NCBI RefSeq assembly: GCF_900302455.1
Contig: NZ_ONZG01000006.1
Coordinates: 186,001 to 250,000, forward strand
Length of the DNA: 64,000 nucleotides
From: Falsiruegeria mediterranea M17
GTDB lineage: Bacteria > Pseudomonadota > Alphaproteobacteria > Rhodobacterales > Rhodobacteraceae
Direction: 5' to 3'
Positions 35,676-45,185 of the stretch are shown piece by piece. Numbering within the stretch: the stretch's first letter is position 1; every line of letters starts with the position of its first letter. A program made the translations under genes and the position numbers. The notes beneath the pieces were generated by a model. The model was not told the origin of the DNA. It searched no databases and saw nothing but the letters and a program-made list of their open reading frames with translations.

Positions 35676-35749
35676 CCCTCTTCGTGCCGTCCGCAGGACG
35701 CAAGGCCGACAGGCCGCGCAGGTGCCCCTCGTTCGGGTGTACGACTTGA

Positions 35750-36439
35750 TTAGTTGAAACGATCCATGAGCTTCTGCAGGGGCGATCGATTGTCGTCAGT
35801 GGTTTGAGTTTCGGCGTCTTTTGGCTTTGCCGCCGTCTCGGCCTTGGCGGCGGTTGACTTGGACGACCGCGGCGGCGCCGTTCGCAAGGCCACAGCGTTC
35901 ATGAACTTGCCACCGTCGCCCTGCGCCAGGTGCGCCGCTCCGTCGGACACGCCGCGCAACACATTGTCCAGCCAGGTTTCGTCCGCCTTGGCAAAATCGT
36001 GCAGCACATAGCCCGAAACCAGCTCCTTGCGGCCCGGATGCCCAATGCCCAGACGGACCCGGTCATATGTCGCTCCGATGTGATCATGGATCGATCGCAG
36101 TCCGTTGTGTCCCGCGTGACCGCCCCCTGCCTTCACACGGACCTTGCCCGGCGCAAGGTCGAGCTCATCGTGCAGCACGGTGACGTCGGTGCTGACCAGC
36201 TTGTAGAACCGCATCGCCTCACCCACAGACTGGCCTGATCGGTTCATGAAGGTCTCAGGCTTGAGAAGCAGCACTTTTTCACTGCCCAACCGACCCTCGG
36301 AGATCTGACCCTGAAACTTGGCCTTCCACGGTCCGAACCCATGGTCGCGGGCAATTTCGTCCAGCGCCATAAAGCCGATGTTGTGTCGGTTGCGGGCATA
36401 TTTGCCACCGGGATTTCCCAACCCGACAAAAAGTTTCAT
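35750..36439 (-). CDS. pth: Peptidyl-tRNA hydrolase
   Basis: Encodes 229 residues. It frees tRNA from peptidyl-tRNA that drops off the ribosome. [20 protein letters not shown] contains Asn10 and the catalytic His20; [16 protein letters not shown] with the key Asp, and [11 protein letters not shown] are intact. The start at 36439 was chosen because the family starts with [10 protein letters not shown]; the frame is open 58 codons further upstream, but that part is not conserved. The C-terminal tail of about 40 residues, rich in Ala, Lys and Thr, is common in Rhodobacteraceae. rplY, its usual operon partner, lies 2.5 kb upstream with another gene between. Confidence 0.96.
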   Translation of the reverse strand: MKLFVGLGNPGGKYARNRHNIGFMALDEIARDHGFGPWKAKFQGQISEGRLGSEKVLLLKPETFMNRSGQSVGEAMRFYKLVSTDVTVLHDELDLAPGKVRVKAGGGHAGHNGLRSIHDHIGATYDRVRLGIGHPGRKELVSGYVLHDFAKADETWLDNVLRGVSDGAAHLAQGDGGKFMNAVALRTAPPRSSKSTAAKAETAAKPKDAETQTTDDNRSPLQKLMDRFN

Positions 36440-36854
36440 GGCGCGCCTCTCGGGTTTGTCACAGGTTCGGCGCCTAGATGCACCGAAATGCGTGAAAAAT
36501 CCAGCAGCAGCAGGTTGGAAAAATTGTCGAGACGGTGCCGTTGTCTGATCGGATGCATCGAAAGGGTGAAAACTGTGGTCAGGACATGGAGCGCTGGACA
36601 GTGCCCTGGCCAAATGGCTGCGTGCGGAAACCGATCATTCGGTTTCACTTGTTGCCAAGTGGGAATAGGCCCTCTCAGGGATCATCTGAGCGACTATGAG
36701 ACATTTCGGAGTGTTTGGGGCAAAGGCCGGGATCCTGTCACAGCTTTGCGCCCCGCAAGTCTATGAGCTGTCTGACCAGCCTGGGAAAAGATGCTGCCGA
36801 ACATCGAGCAAAAGCGGCATCTACGGGACAACGCACGCCCCCGAGGTGCCAAGT
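36440..36854. other. Gap of about 415 bases between pth and DUF3604
   Basis: Several open frames on both strands, none recognisable. It must include the pth promoter because the DUF3604 gene has been placed between rplY and pth. Nothing else seen. Confidence 0.4.
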
Positions 36855-38771
36855 TTATTCCTTCGGCGTGTACCAGATGGGGGATGTATATGCGCGTTCG
36901 GTGGTGATCATCGGCACGGTTTCGTCCATCGTGACGCCGAACCGTTTCGCCTCATACGCCGTCCAGCGCGGGGTGGGGATCTCGATCACGCGGACATAGT
37001 AGAATGCGCGCACATCCGGGTCGAAGTCCGGATCCTGCCAGTAGGTGATCAGCTCAGGCGCGCCGATGGTGTTGGTCCAGGTCGCATTGGCCACGTCCAC
37101 CGTATTGCCGACCGGTGGCAACTTGCCATCCGCTTCGGGTGCGCGATCGCCACTCCAGGCGACATCGAAGACTTTTTCTCCGCGGCTGCCGTCCGCATTC
37201 AGCCAGCCCTTAATCACCTGCACCCGGTCCAGATTGCCGCTGAACGGGTCCTTGAGTGCGGCAACAAGGAAATTCGGCGCCCCGTCACCATTCCGCGCGG
37301 GCAGATCAGCGCCCATCGGCACCCCTTTGGCATAACCCAGGTCAGCGGGCAGGCGCGACAAGGCATCCTCTGCGCCAAAGTTCCAGCCGCCAAAGAACCG
37401 AACCATGATCCGCGAACCGGTGGTGCCATACACCTCGCGCCGCTCCAGGGCGTCAAATATGGCGGCACGGGTGTTTTCGGTCGCCCAAACGGCTGCATAG
37501 CCACCAGATGCCTGCTGCCATCCGTAGATCGAGAACAACGGGTCCGGCGCCTCGATCACCAGATGCTCCCAGCGGTTGGGTTCGGGTTCAACGCCCGAAT
37601 GCTTGCCAAAGAAGTTGTCCTCTTCCACTGCGGCCATGCCAGTGTGCGCATCTGTCGAGCCGATTTGGCCGACTTTGTATGGGTTGATGCCCAGCTGCTC
37701 TTCCAGCAGCAGCCCGGTTTTATAGGCCTCCCGCGAATACTCATACTGAAGCATTTCCTCGGTCTTGGCCTCGGTGCCATTCAGGTTCGACGCGTCCCAG
37801 GTGTCGAAATCGGCGAACTCGTCATCGGGGCTCAGGAAAGGATGCGCCTCACTGTCGCCTTTGATCTGGGTGGTCTCGATCACCGGCTCGAACCGGGCGC
37901 GCAACCGCGCGTTTTCCTCGGTCAGCGGGGTCTCGTCAAAGTTCGACACCGAAAACAGCCGTCCGTTGGAAAGGTTGCCATTGTGTGGAATGGCGAGCAC
38001 GTCACCACCGGTGCGCTCTTCAAAGTCGGCCAGATGGCGCCACAGATCCTCGGGGTTCTTGCTGTCGAACTGCGAAAACGGCACCACTGCGTTGGCCATA
38101 GATGCATCGTCGCGGAAAATCACGTTGCGGTGGATGTTGTCGCCGCCCTCAGACGTCCACTCATAGCCGATGAGGGCACTGAAGCGGCCTGGATCATTAT
38201 ATTGGTCCGCCAAGGCTGTGTAGTTCCGCCAGGCGTTCTTTGTGGCCTTGGGGTTGTCAATTGGCGGTGTGTCTGTTGACAGCGAGGCGACAATTTCCAT
38301 CGCGGTGGCAAAAACCCGGTCGGTGTCGCCTGATGTCAACTCGTCGTACCAGGCTTTGCCTTGCGGCGTTGACAACACTTCGGGATCGCCGCCCAGAAGT
38401 TGTGGCATCAAACCGTACATTTCGGCGTGATCGGATACCACGAGCCAGTCCAGCGGCCGACCGAGTTTGGCCTGCAGGCCATGGGTGGTGGTAATCTCTT
38501 CTCCTCTGGCAAAACGGAAAGCATCTTCCTGACTGACAGTGGTCATAGTGCCTGCATCTACGGACACTTCGGTGTGAAGATGGGTGTCGCCCCAAAGGAG
38601 TTTGGTTGGGAAAGTGCGCCCGGCATGAGGCGAGAAATGGTCGGTTACGAACTTCTGTGACACGTCATCCTTGTCCGGGAGCATGTCCTGTACTTGCCCT
38701 AAGACCGGTGTGCCAAATGCTATCAATGCAACAACAGAAGTGGCGCAGGTGCGCTTCAAAGTGCTTTTCAT
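36855..38771 (-). CDS. DUF3604 family secreted metal-dependent protein
   Basis: Encodes 638 residues. The signal peptide is MKSTLKRTCATSVVALIAFG then TPVLGQ. A PHP-like metal site is visible: LWGDTHLHTEVSVDAG (His-x-His), VVSDHAEMYG, AIPHNGNLSNG and IGSTDAHTGMAAVEE. DUF3604 proteins are large periplasmic proteins of unknown reaction; a phosphoesterase or hydrolase role is suggested by the fold. ATG 38771 with GGGAGAGA upstream is chosen; the frame is open 40 codons further but has no ribosome binding site and would overlap the rplY terminator. It lies between rplY and pth, which are adjacent in many relatives. Confidence 0.9.
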   Translation of the reverse strand: MKSTLKRTCATSVVALIAFGTPVLGQVQDMLPDKDDVSQKFVTDHFSPHAGRTFPTKLLWGDTHLHTEVSVDAGTMTTVSQEDAFRFARGEEITTTHGLQAKLGRPLDWLVVSDHAEMYGLMPQLLGGDPEVLSTPQGKAWYDELTSGDTDRVFATAMEIVASLSTDTPPIDNPKATKNAWRNYTALADQYNDPGRFSALIGYEWTSEGGDNIHRNVIFRDDASMANAVVPFSQFDSKNPEDLWRHLADFEERTGGDVLAIPHNGNLSNGRLFSVSNFDETPLTEENARLRARFEPVIETTQIKGDSEAHPFLSPDDEFADFDTWDASNLNGTEAKTEEMLQYEYSREAYKTGLLLEEQLGINPYKVGQIGSTDAHTGMAAVEEDNFFGKHSGVEPEPNRWEHLVIEAPDPLFSIYGWQQASGGYAAVWATENTRAAIFDALERREVYGTTGSRIMVRFFGGWNFGAEDALSRLPADLGYAKGVPMGADLPARNGDGAPNFLVAALKDPFSGNLDRVQVIKGWLNADGSRGEKVFDVAWSGDRAPEADGKLPPVGNTVDVANATWTNTIGAPELITYWQDPDFDPDVRAFYYVRVIEIPTPRWTAYEAKRFGVTMDETVPMITTERAYTSPIWYTPKE

Positions 38772-38874
38772 TATGTCTCTCCCAATCGGCGAAAAGGGCC
38801 GCAGTTCGATTCTGGAAAGTATTCGAATCAATGAAAGTGTAGCAGCAGCTTGCGTAAAATCGAAAAAGATGGCG

Positions 38875-38915
38875 AAAACAAAAAAGAACACCCCCCGACC
38901 AACGGTCGAGGGGTG
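38875..38915 (-). terminator. Rho-independent terminator of rplY
   Basis: On the minus strand CACCCCTCGACC-GTT-GGTCGGGGGGTG is followed by TTCTTTTTTGTTTT, about 45 bases after the rplY stop. It shows that rplY and the DUF3604 gene are separate units. Confidence 0.85.
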
Positions 38916-38957
38916 CGTAATTCAGTCTTGTCCCGAAAGGGACAATTGGCGCAGATA

Positions 38958-39602
38958 TTACTCTTCTGCTGCCGCTTCGGTTTCGGCTTCTTCGCCTTCA
39001 CCTTCGCCATCTTCGTCATCCGAGGAAGCCAAGCCAGTCGGGGCCGAGATGTTGGCGATCACGAAATCACGGTCGATGATCGGCTTGGAGCCGCTGGGCA
39101 GGTCGACGCTCGAAATGGTGACAACGTCGCCGATGGCCAGACCGGCCAGATCAACGGTGATCTTCTCGGGGATCTCGCCTGCGGTGACCATCAGTTCAAC
39201 TTCGGGACGCACAACGGTCAGAACACCGCCGCGCTTGATGCCGGGGGCCTCTTCTTCGCCCACAAACTCAACCGGAACAAACAGGTTGATGCGGGTGGTG
39301 CGGCGCAGGCGCATCAGGTCGAAGTGTGTCGGCAGGTCCTTGACCACGTCACGCTGAACGTCACGGCAGATGACGCGGACGTCTTCCTGGCCTTCGACTT
39401 TCAGGTTGAACAGGGTCGACTTGAACCGGCCTGCTTTCAGTTTCTTCAACAGAACGTTGAACGGGATCTGGATTGCCAGCGGATCTACGTCACCGCCAAA
39501 AACAACACCCGGAACCATGCCAGCGCGACGCGCTGCGCGAGCGGCGCCCTTGCCTGTCCCCGCACGTTCCTGGCACTCAAGATCAGGAATCTGACCAGCC
39601 AT
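38958..39602 (-). CDS. rplY: 50S ribosomal protein L25/general stress protein Ctc
   Basis: Encodes 214 residues: the 5S rRNA-binding L25 domain with [20 protein letters not shown] and GMVPGVVFG, then the TL5-type beta domain ([24 protein letters not shown]) and an acidic tail. Length fits the Ctc/TL5 type. ATG 39602 has GGAGAA upstream; the frame is open a little further but without support. It has its own terminator. Confidence 0.96.
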   Translation of the reverse strand: MAGQIPDLECQERAGTGKGAARAARRAGMVPGVVFGGDVDPLAIQIPFNVLLKKLKAGRFKSTLFNLKVEGQEDVRVICRDVQRDVVKDLPTHFDLMRLRRTTRINLFVPVEFVGEEEAPGIKRGGVLTVVRPEVELMVTAGEIPEKITVDLAGLAIGDVVTISSVDLPSGSKPIIDRDFVIANISAPTGLASSDDEDGEGEGEEAETEAAAEE

Positions 39603-39734
39603 ATGAATTCTCCATAAGTTAGGGCGGGAATCCTCCAAGGCTGTATCCCCGCGTGAAGCCGCGCTCTTAGACCAATTTTTGCGGGTTGGAAAGGGCTGAA
39701 TCAGAGGCCGTTAATCCTGAGAGCCATCACCTGG

Positions 39735-40886
39735 TCACAATATCATATCTGCCACGGCTTTAGGATGATCGGTGATCTGCTCATAGCCGTCTTCGGTGAT
39801 GATGAAACTGTCTCCCACCTGCGCCCGGAACGTTTCGGTCGTGGCAGAGCCATCGACGGCAAAGACCATGCCAGGCTGCAACACCGTGGTATCGCCGGTG
39901 ACCAGCTGTGGCTGCTCCAGATAGCTAAAGCCCGTGGCACGTCCGCAGCGGAACGGATACTCGAAACCGGCGCCCTGGATCACCTCGGCATATTCCGCAT
40001 GCACGCTTTCCGCCGTCACTCCAGGCCGCAAGGCCCGCAGTGCCGCCGCCTGGCTCTCGACCGCGATCTCATAGATGTGTTGCTGCGTCAGGTCGCCGAT
40101 CTCTCCGATCCAGAAGGTGCGATCGAACCCCAACTTGAAGCGGTGGAAGTTGGTCATGCCGCAAAAACACAAAAACACCGGTTCGCCCTGCCGCATGACC
40201 CGGGTAGAGGCGCGGTGATGGGTCTTTGTGATTTCACGCCCTGAGGCCATGATCTGCAGGAAATGCGTGTTGGGTGACATGTCGGCGTCATCGTAATGCG
40301 CGGCCAGCAGCTCGGCCGCCTTGCGGGTTCCGGCCTGCGAAGTGGCAATCGCCACCTCGAACTCGGGCACCCCATCGCCAATGGCTGCACGCCCCGCGGC
40401 CATCATCGCACCCGCAACCTGTCCCGCGTGGCGGGCCAGTTGTAGCTCTTGCGCCGATTTGATCATGCGCATGTCTGCCAGGATCGGAGAGACCGAGCGG
40501 ATCCGCTCTGCGGGCACCAGATCGCTGACATAGGCCCGCACCAGGGGCGGCATATGATCGGGCTCGATCCCGATTTGCGCGCTGTTCTTGAGCGCTGCGT
40601 GCAGCTCAGCCCTCCATTCCTCCCCAATACCGTCGTTCCAGGCCGCAATCCGATCCACGCGGGCCGCAGCCAAGGCGGTATTGAGGTCGATGGTTGGCGT
40701 GATCAACAGGCTGTCGCCATCGCGAGGGACGACCAGAATGGTGGGGCGTCCAAACTCCATGTGCAGATAGTCGTAGTAACCGGTCAGGTAATAGACATTG
40801 TCGTCATCGGTGATGAGCCCCACGTCGATCCCGGCGTCAGTCAGTTTTTGGCGAAACCGGGTCATCCGGTCGGCAAACTGGCTCAT
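39735..40886 (-). CDS. M24-fold (creatinase/Xaa-Pro peptidase-like) protein with degraded metal site
   Basis: Encodes 383 residues. An N-terminal creatinase-like domain (FADRMTRFRQKLTDAGIDVG) is followed by the pita-bread domain from about residue 165. The usual five metal ligands (Asp, Asp, His, Glu, Glu) are mostly changed: GEPVFLCFCGMTNFHRFKLG keeps no first Asp, the GHGxG region reads GRATGFSYLEQP, and the last Glu region reads RAQVGDSFI. This is the state of creatinase, which works without metal, so a C-N hydrolase acting on a small guanidino, amide or ectoine-like compound is more likely than a peptidase. GGGAGAGAC precedes ATG 40886. Confidence 0.85.
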   Translation of the reverse strand: MSQFADRMTRFRQKLTDAGIDVGLITDDDNVYYLTGYYDYLHMEFGRPTILVVPRDGDSLLITPTIDLNTALAAARVDRIAAWNDGIGEEWRAELHAALKNSAQIGIEPDHMPPLVRAYVSDLVPAERIRSVSPILADMRMIKSAQELQLARHAGQVAGAMMAAGRAAIGDGVPEFEVAIATSQAGTRKAAELLAAHYDDADMSPNTHFLQIMASGREITKTHHRASTRVMRQGEPVFLCFCGMTNFHRFKLGFDRTFWIGEIGDLTQQHIYEIAVESQAAALRALRPGVTAESVHAEYAEVIQGAGFEYPFRCGRATGFSYLEQPQLVTGDTTVLQPGMVFAVDGSATTETFRAQVGDSFIITEDGYEQITDHPKAVADMIL

Positions 40887-40998
40887 GTCTCTCTCCCTGT
40901 TCTGGTCTTGGTTCGGACCAGAGTACGAAGAAAGAATGGTGACGATTGCCTGTTTGCGACCTAGGGAGACACCGATCTTGTGCGCGAGATCTGGGGGG

Positions 40999-41074
40999 CT
41001 CCCGTCCGTCGTCAATTTTTCTGACGAAAAACCTCCTCCCGTTGGGCCGGGCGCCGCGCTGACGCGCGGCGCGG
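40999..41074 (+). repeat. Structured intergenic repeat, copy C
   Basis: CTCCCGTCCGTCGTCAAT (one change from A and B), small hairpin TTTTTC, loop TGAC, GAAAAA (41016-41031), CCTCCTCCC (41032-41040), GTTGGGCCGG, then a hairpin with 9-bp arms GCGCCGCGC / GCGCGGCGC (41051-41059 and 41064-41072). The arms differ from copy A by paired changes. It lies between lldD and the M24 gene. Confidence 0.8.
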
Positions 41075-41188
41075 TACCGTTAGGCGCCGGCGCTGCGATT
41101 TGGTCTCTGGGGTTTCAGGCTGCTGCCAGCCAATTTAGCCTAAGGAAACAGTGCGGGCCCTGGTTCGGGCGTGTCACAAGTATTCAGA

Positions 41189-42352
41189 TCACGCCCAATG
41201 CCCGCCGAACCCCTCGGGCACCAGCAGGTTGTCGCGGTTCAACCCGTCAATCGACCGTTCGCCGCACAGAGCCATGGTGGTGTCCAGCTCTTTGTGGATC
41301 ACCTCAAGCGCCGAGGTGACCCCGGCCTGTCCCATTGCCCCCAGGCCATAAACAAAGGCGCGTCCGATGTAGGTGCCCTTGGCCCCCATCGCCATCGCCT
41401 TGAGCACGTCCTGACCCGAGCGGATGCCGCTGTCGAGATGCACTTCGACCCGATCGCCGACCGCATCCAGGATTTCGGGCAGCATACGGATCGAGCTCAG
41501 CGCGCCATCAAGTTGCCGCCCACCATGGTTCGACACCACAATGGCATCGGCCCCCAGCTTGGCTGCCATCTTGGCGTCTTCGGCGTCAAGAATACCCTTG
41601 AGGATCACCTTGCCGCCCCATTCGTTCATCAGCTTTTCGATTTTGCCCCAATCGAGGCTTGGATCGAACTGTTCTGCCGTCCAGGCCCCCAACGACGAGG
41701 CGTCCGAGATTCCCTCGACGTGGCCCACGATGTTGCCGAACTCACGCCGATGGGCACGGGCCATACCGGCCAGCCAGCCCCATTTCGTGGCCAGGTTCAA
41801 CAGAGTAGAGGGCGTCAGCTTTGGCGGCGCAGACAAGCCGTTCTTCAGGTCTTTGTGTCGCTGGCCCAGAATCTGCAAATCCAGCGTGATCACCAGAGCC
41901 GAGCATTTCGCGTCCTTGGCCCGCTGGATCAATCGGCTGACGTAATCAGTGTCTTTCATTGTGTAGAGCTGGAACCAGAACGGCTTGGTTGTGGCACTCG
42001 CCACATCTTCGATCGAGTTGATCGACATGGTTGAGAGCGTGAAGGACACACCAAAGTCTTCGGCGGCTTTGGCTGCTTTCATCTCGCCATCTGCATGTTG
42101 CATGCCGGTCAGACCAACAGGGGCGAGCGCCACGGGCATGGCGACGTCTTCGCCGATCATCTGGGTCGCTGTGCTGCGCCCGGTCATGTCCACGGCCACG
42201 CGCTGACGCAGGCGGATCTGGTCGAAATCGGATGTGTTCTCGCGGAACGTCTGCTCGGTCCAGCTGCCGCTTTCGGCATAGTCATAAAACATCCGCGGGA
42301 CACGCCGCTGATAGAGGCGCTTGAGGTCGTTGATGTTGGTAATGACGGGCAT
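41189..42352 (-). CDS. lldD: FMN-dependent L-lactate dehydrogenase / alpha-hydroxy acid dehydrogenase
   Basis: Encodes 387 residues of the FMN alpha-hydroxy acid dehydrogenase family. It oxidises L-lactate (or glycolate-like acids) to the keto acid and passes electrons to the membrane chain. The catalytic His lies in IVVSNHGGRQLDGALSS, with the substrate Arg in the same block; LAPVGLTGMQHADGE and LDSGIRSGQDVLKAMAMGA bind FMN. Length and motifs fit LldD. It stands alone between trpA and the M24 gene, with no lactate permease near. Confidence 0.9.
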   Translation of the reverse strand: MPVITNINDLKRLYQRRVPRMFYDYAESGSWTEQTFRENTSDFDQIRLRQRVAVDMTGRSTATQMIGEDVAMPVALAPVGLTGMQHADGEMKAAKAAEDFGVSFTLSTMSINSIEDVASATTKPFWFQLYTMKDTDYVSRLIQRAKDAKCSALVITLDLQILGQRHKDLKNGLSAPPKLTPSTLLNLATKWGWLAGMARAHRREFGNIVGHVEGISDASSLGAWTAEQFDPSLDWGKIEKLMNEWGGKVILKGILDAEDAKMAAKLGADAIVVSNHGGRQLDGALSSIRMLPEILDAVGDRVEVHLDSGIRSGQDVLKAMAMGAKGTYIGRAFVYGLGAMGQAGVTSALEVIHKELDTTMALCGERSIDGLNRDNLLVPEGFGGHWA

Positions 42353-42440
42353 TGCAGACTCCGATCCAAAATTGGTTAGAAGTTTTTACCAATTCTTGTT
42401 TTGTTGCGCAAGTGGCCTAAATTTTCGGATCCAGAACGCG

Positions 42441-42472
42441 ACAAGGCGCCGGAGTGGCCTCCCGCGCCTTGT
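42441..42472 (-). terminator. Hairpin after trpA
   Basis: A perfect 9-bp stem ACAAGGCGC / GCGCCTTGT with a 14-base loop, between the 3' end of trpA and the lldD start. It has no clear T-run on the minus strand, so termination strength is doubtful. Confidence 0.5.
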
Positions 42473-42497
42473 GTGATACTGACATGATAACAGTAAG

Positions 42498-43289
42498 TTA
42501 GGCTGCGTGCGCCCCGTCGGACAGCGACTTCACGAACTCCAGCACTTCGCCCACTGGTTTGCCTGCGCCGATCTGGCTGACGATGGCCGAGCCCACCACA
42601 GCTCCATCCGCGACGCTGGCGATGGCTTGCGATTTTGCGGGTGTGTTGATGCCAAAGCCCACGATGACCGGCAGATCGGTGGCCGCTTTGATGCGCGCCA
42701 CTTCGGGGCCCACATCGGTGGCTTCGGCCTCGGCCGCGCCGGTGATGCCGGTGATCGAGACATAGTAAACGAAACCGGATGTGTTCTGCAGAACGCGGGG
42801 CAGGCGATTATCGTCGGTGGTCGGCGTTGCAAGGCGAATGAAGTTCAAACCGGCTTGTTGCGCCGGAATACACAGCTCATCATCCTCTTCTGGCGGCAGG
42901 TCCACCACAATCAGCCCGTCGATGCCCGCGGCCTTGGCCTGGCTCAGGAACGTCTCGACCCCGCGGCTGTAGATCGGGTTGTAATATCCCATCAGCACGA
43001 TTGGGGTGGTGTTGTCTTCCTTGCGGAACTCGGTCGCCAGTTCCAGCGTGCGGTCCAGCGTCATGCCAGCCTCAAGCGCACGTTGACCGGCGAGCTGAAT
43101 GGTGGGGCCATCGGCCATCGGATCAGTAAAGGGCAGGCCCAGTTCGATCACATCCACACCAGCACCTGGCAGGCCTTTGACCAGCTCCAACGAGGTGTCG
43201 AAATCGGGGTCGCCCGCCATGACATAAGACACAAAAGCCTTTTTACCTTGGGCGTTCAACTCGGCGAATTTGGCGTCGATACGGGTCAT
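42498..43289 (-). CDS. trpA: Tryptophan synthase alpha chain
   Basis: Encodes 263 residues. It cleaves indole-glycerol phosphate to indole and G3[17 protein letters not shown] holds the catalytic Glu and Asp; [11 protein letters not shown] and [10 protein letters not shown] bind the phosphate. ATG 43289 has AAGGACG upstream; 32 more open codons upstream are not conserved. It is unlinked to trpB (9.0-10.3 kb) and precedes lldD on the same strand. Confidence 0.97.
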   Translation of the reverse strand: MTRIDAKFAELNAQGKKAFVSYVMAGDPDFDTSLELVKGLPGAGVDVIELGLPFTDPMADGPTIQLAGQRALEAGMTLDRTLELATEFRKEDNTTPIVLMGYYNPIYSRGVETFLSQAKAAGIDGLIVVDLPPEEDDELCIPAQQAGLNFIRLATPTTDDNRLPRVLQNTSGFVYYVSITGITGAAEAEATDVGPEVARIKAATDLPVIVGFGINTPAKSQAIASVADGAVVGSAIVSQIGAGKPVGEVLEFVKSLSDGAHAA

Positions 43290-43381
43290 CGGGCGTCCTT
43301 GAAACTGTGGGTTACGCCCGATGTGCAGAAACTTGGGCGGAAAATCAATCCCGCTTGGTGCGCTTGGGTCAGAATGGGTCG

Positions 43382-43870
43382 TCAAAACGCAACGTGATAA
43401 CGCAGCAGCACCGCGTTGACGCCGGGGTTGAAGCTTGACACCGAGGCGTTGGATTTATGGGTGATCGCCAGCGACAGCGCGTCGCCCCGATCGAACCGAT
43501 AGCCCAGCCCCAACAGGCTGCGCACTTCGAACTTGCTGCCCAGATCGTTGTTGCTGTCGGCCTCGATGAACACGCCGGGCAAAACGCTGGCCTCGACAAA
43601 CCAATGCTGGTTCAGCTTGTATTCCGCCGCGATCCCGACGCCCAGGTGCACATCGCCGTTAAAGTGGACAGAGGCCGCACCCGCCAAAGCCGCGCTGAAC
43701 CGCTCGCGTTCGTGAAAGGGGGTATGTTGGTATTCGAGTGAGACCAGTGCCTGATCGGATGAGCCTGCGAATTCAAAATCCGCAAATCCCACGCCCAGGA
43801 TCAAGGATTGCGCGTGCAAGGGGGCGGCCGCTGTCAGGGCCAGAGAGAGTGCAACTGCGAGGTGTTTCAT
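43382..43870 (-). CDS. pagL: PagL-like lipid A 3-O-deacylase
   Basis: Encodes 162 residues with a signal peptide ([18 protein letters not shown]) and an eight-strand beta-barrel pattern of alternating residues ending in the outer-membrane signature [17 protein letters not shown] has the His-x-Ser-Asn motif that carries the catalytic His and Ser of PagL. It would remove the 3-O acyl chain of lipid A in the outer membrane. No PhoP-type regulator is near. It overlaps slightly with the untranslated region before trpA. Confidence 0.88.
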   Translation of the reverse strand: MKHLAVALSLALTAAAPLHAQSLILGVGFADFEFAGSSDQALVSLEYQHTPFHERERFSAALAGAASVHFNGDVHLGVGIAAEYKLNQHWFVEASVLPGVFIEADSNNDLGSKFEVRSLLGLGYRFDRGDALSLAITHKSNASVSSFNPGVNAVLLRYHVAF

Positions 43871-44051
43871 GGCGGTCTTCCAGTAATCTTGTGGTGTTGA
43901 TCTAAGTGTTTACCGATCGGTACACTTGCAATGATCCGCCGTTCACAAAGCCGTTGCAGGATTGTGATCTGACTGCCAGGAAACCGGGGCGGCTTGCCAA
44001 TTTGGACCCACGCCAATAGAAGGCCCACTGGAATGACAGCAGGAGTCGGTC

Positions 44052-45149
44052 ATGGGCTTTAAAATGGGTATCGTGGGTCTGCCGAACGTGGGCAAATCGA
44101 CCCTGTTCAACGCGCTGACCAAAACAGCAGCAGCGCAGGCAGCGAACTTTCCGTTCTGCACCATCGAGCCCAACGTGGGTGAGGTGGGTGTACCTGACGC
44201 GCGTCTGGACAAGCTGGCCGCAATCGCAAGCTCCAAGCAGATCATTCCGACCCGCATGACATTCGTGGACATCGCAGGTCTGGTCAAAGGTGCCTCCAAG
44301 GGCGAAGGCCTGGGCAACCAGTTCCTGGCCAACATCCGTGAAACCGACGCGATCGCCCATGTGCTGCGTTGTTTTGAGGACGGCGATGTGACCCATGTGG
44401 ACGGTCGTGTTGATCCGGTGGCCGACGCCGAAACCATCGAGACAGAGCTGATGCTTGCCGATCTGGAAAGCATTGAAAAGCGCCGCGCCAACCTGGTGCG
44501 CAAGCTCAAGGGCAACGACAAAGAAGCACAGCAGCAGGATCGTCTGCTGGCCGAGGCTCAGGCGATGCTCGAAGACGGCAAGCCGGCGCGTCTTGTCGAG
44601 GTGGATGCCGAAGACGTCAAGGCCTGGAAGATGCTGCAACTGCTCAGCACCAAGCCCGTGCTCTATGTCTGCAACGTCGGCGAGTCCGAGGCGGCAGAGG
44701 GCAACGAACACTCCGCCAAAGTGGCCGAGATGGCCGCGGCCCAAGGCAATAGCCACGTCATCATCTCGGCCCAGATCGAAGAAGAGATCAGCCAGTTGGA
44801 AGACGACGAGGCCGAGATGTTCCTGTCCGAAATGGGGCTCGAAGAGGCTGGTCTGGATCGTCTGATCAAAGCGGGCTACGAGCTGCTGCATCTGGAGACC
44901 TATTTCACCGTCGGCCCGAAAGAGGCGCGCGCCTGGACCATCCGCCAAGGCACTGCCGCACCGCAGGCGGCCGGCGTTATCCACGGCGATTTCGAAAAAG
45001 GCTTCATCCGTGCCGAAACCATCGCTTACGACGACTACATCGCCTGTAACGGCGAAAGCGGCGCCAAGGATGCGGGCAAGATGCGGGCCGAGGGCAAGGG
45101 CTACGTCGTCAAGGACGGCGATGTGATGCACTTCTTGTTCAACACCTGA
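44052..45149 (+). CDS. ychF: Redox-regulated ATPase YchF/OLA1
   Basis: Encodes 365 residues. The G1 loop [15 protein letters not shown] and the specificity motif NVGE (in [11 protein letters not shown]) in place of NKxD mark it as the ATP-binding Obg-like subfamily. A coiled coil lies near residues 130-175, and a TGS domain at the C-terminal end ([15 protein letters not shown] ... GDVMHFLFN). It binds the ribosome and plays a part in stress control. A sulfotransferase gene follows after 36 bases. Confidence 0.97.
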   Translation: MGFKMGIVGLPNVGKSTLFNALTKTAAAQAANFPFCTIEPNVGEVGVPDARLDKLAAIASSKQIIPTRMTFVDIAGLVKGASKGEGLGNQFLANIRETDAIAHVLRCFEDGDVTHVDGRVDPVADAETIETELMLADLESIEKRRANLVRKLKGNDKEAQQQDRLLAEAQAMLEDGKPARLVEVDAEDVKAWKMLQLLSTKPVLYVCNVGESEAAEGNEHSAKVAEMAAAQGNSHVIISAQIEEEISQLEDDEAEMFLSEMGLEEAGLDRLIKAGYELLHLETYFTVGPKEARAWTIRQGTAAPQAAGVIHGDFEKGFIRAETIAYDDYIACNGESGAKDAGKMRAEGKGYVVKDGDVMHFLFNT

Positions 45150-45185
45150 TACGACTGTTCCCGGACCCGGATAGGGCGAGGGGAC

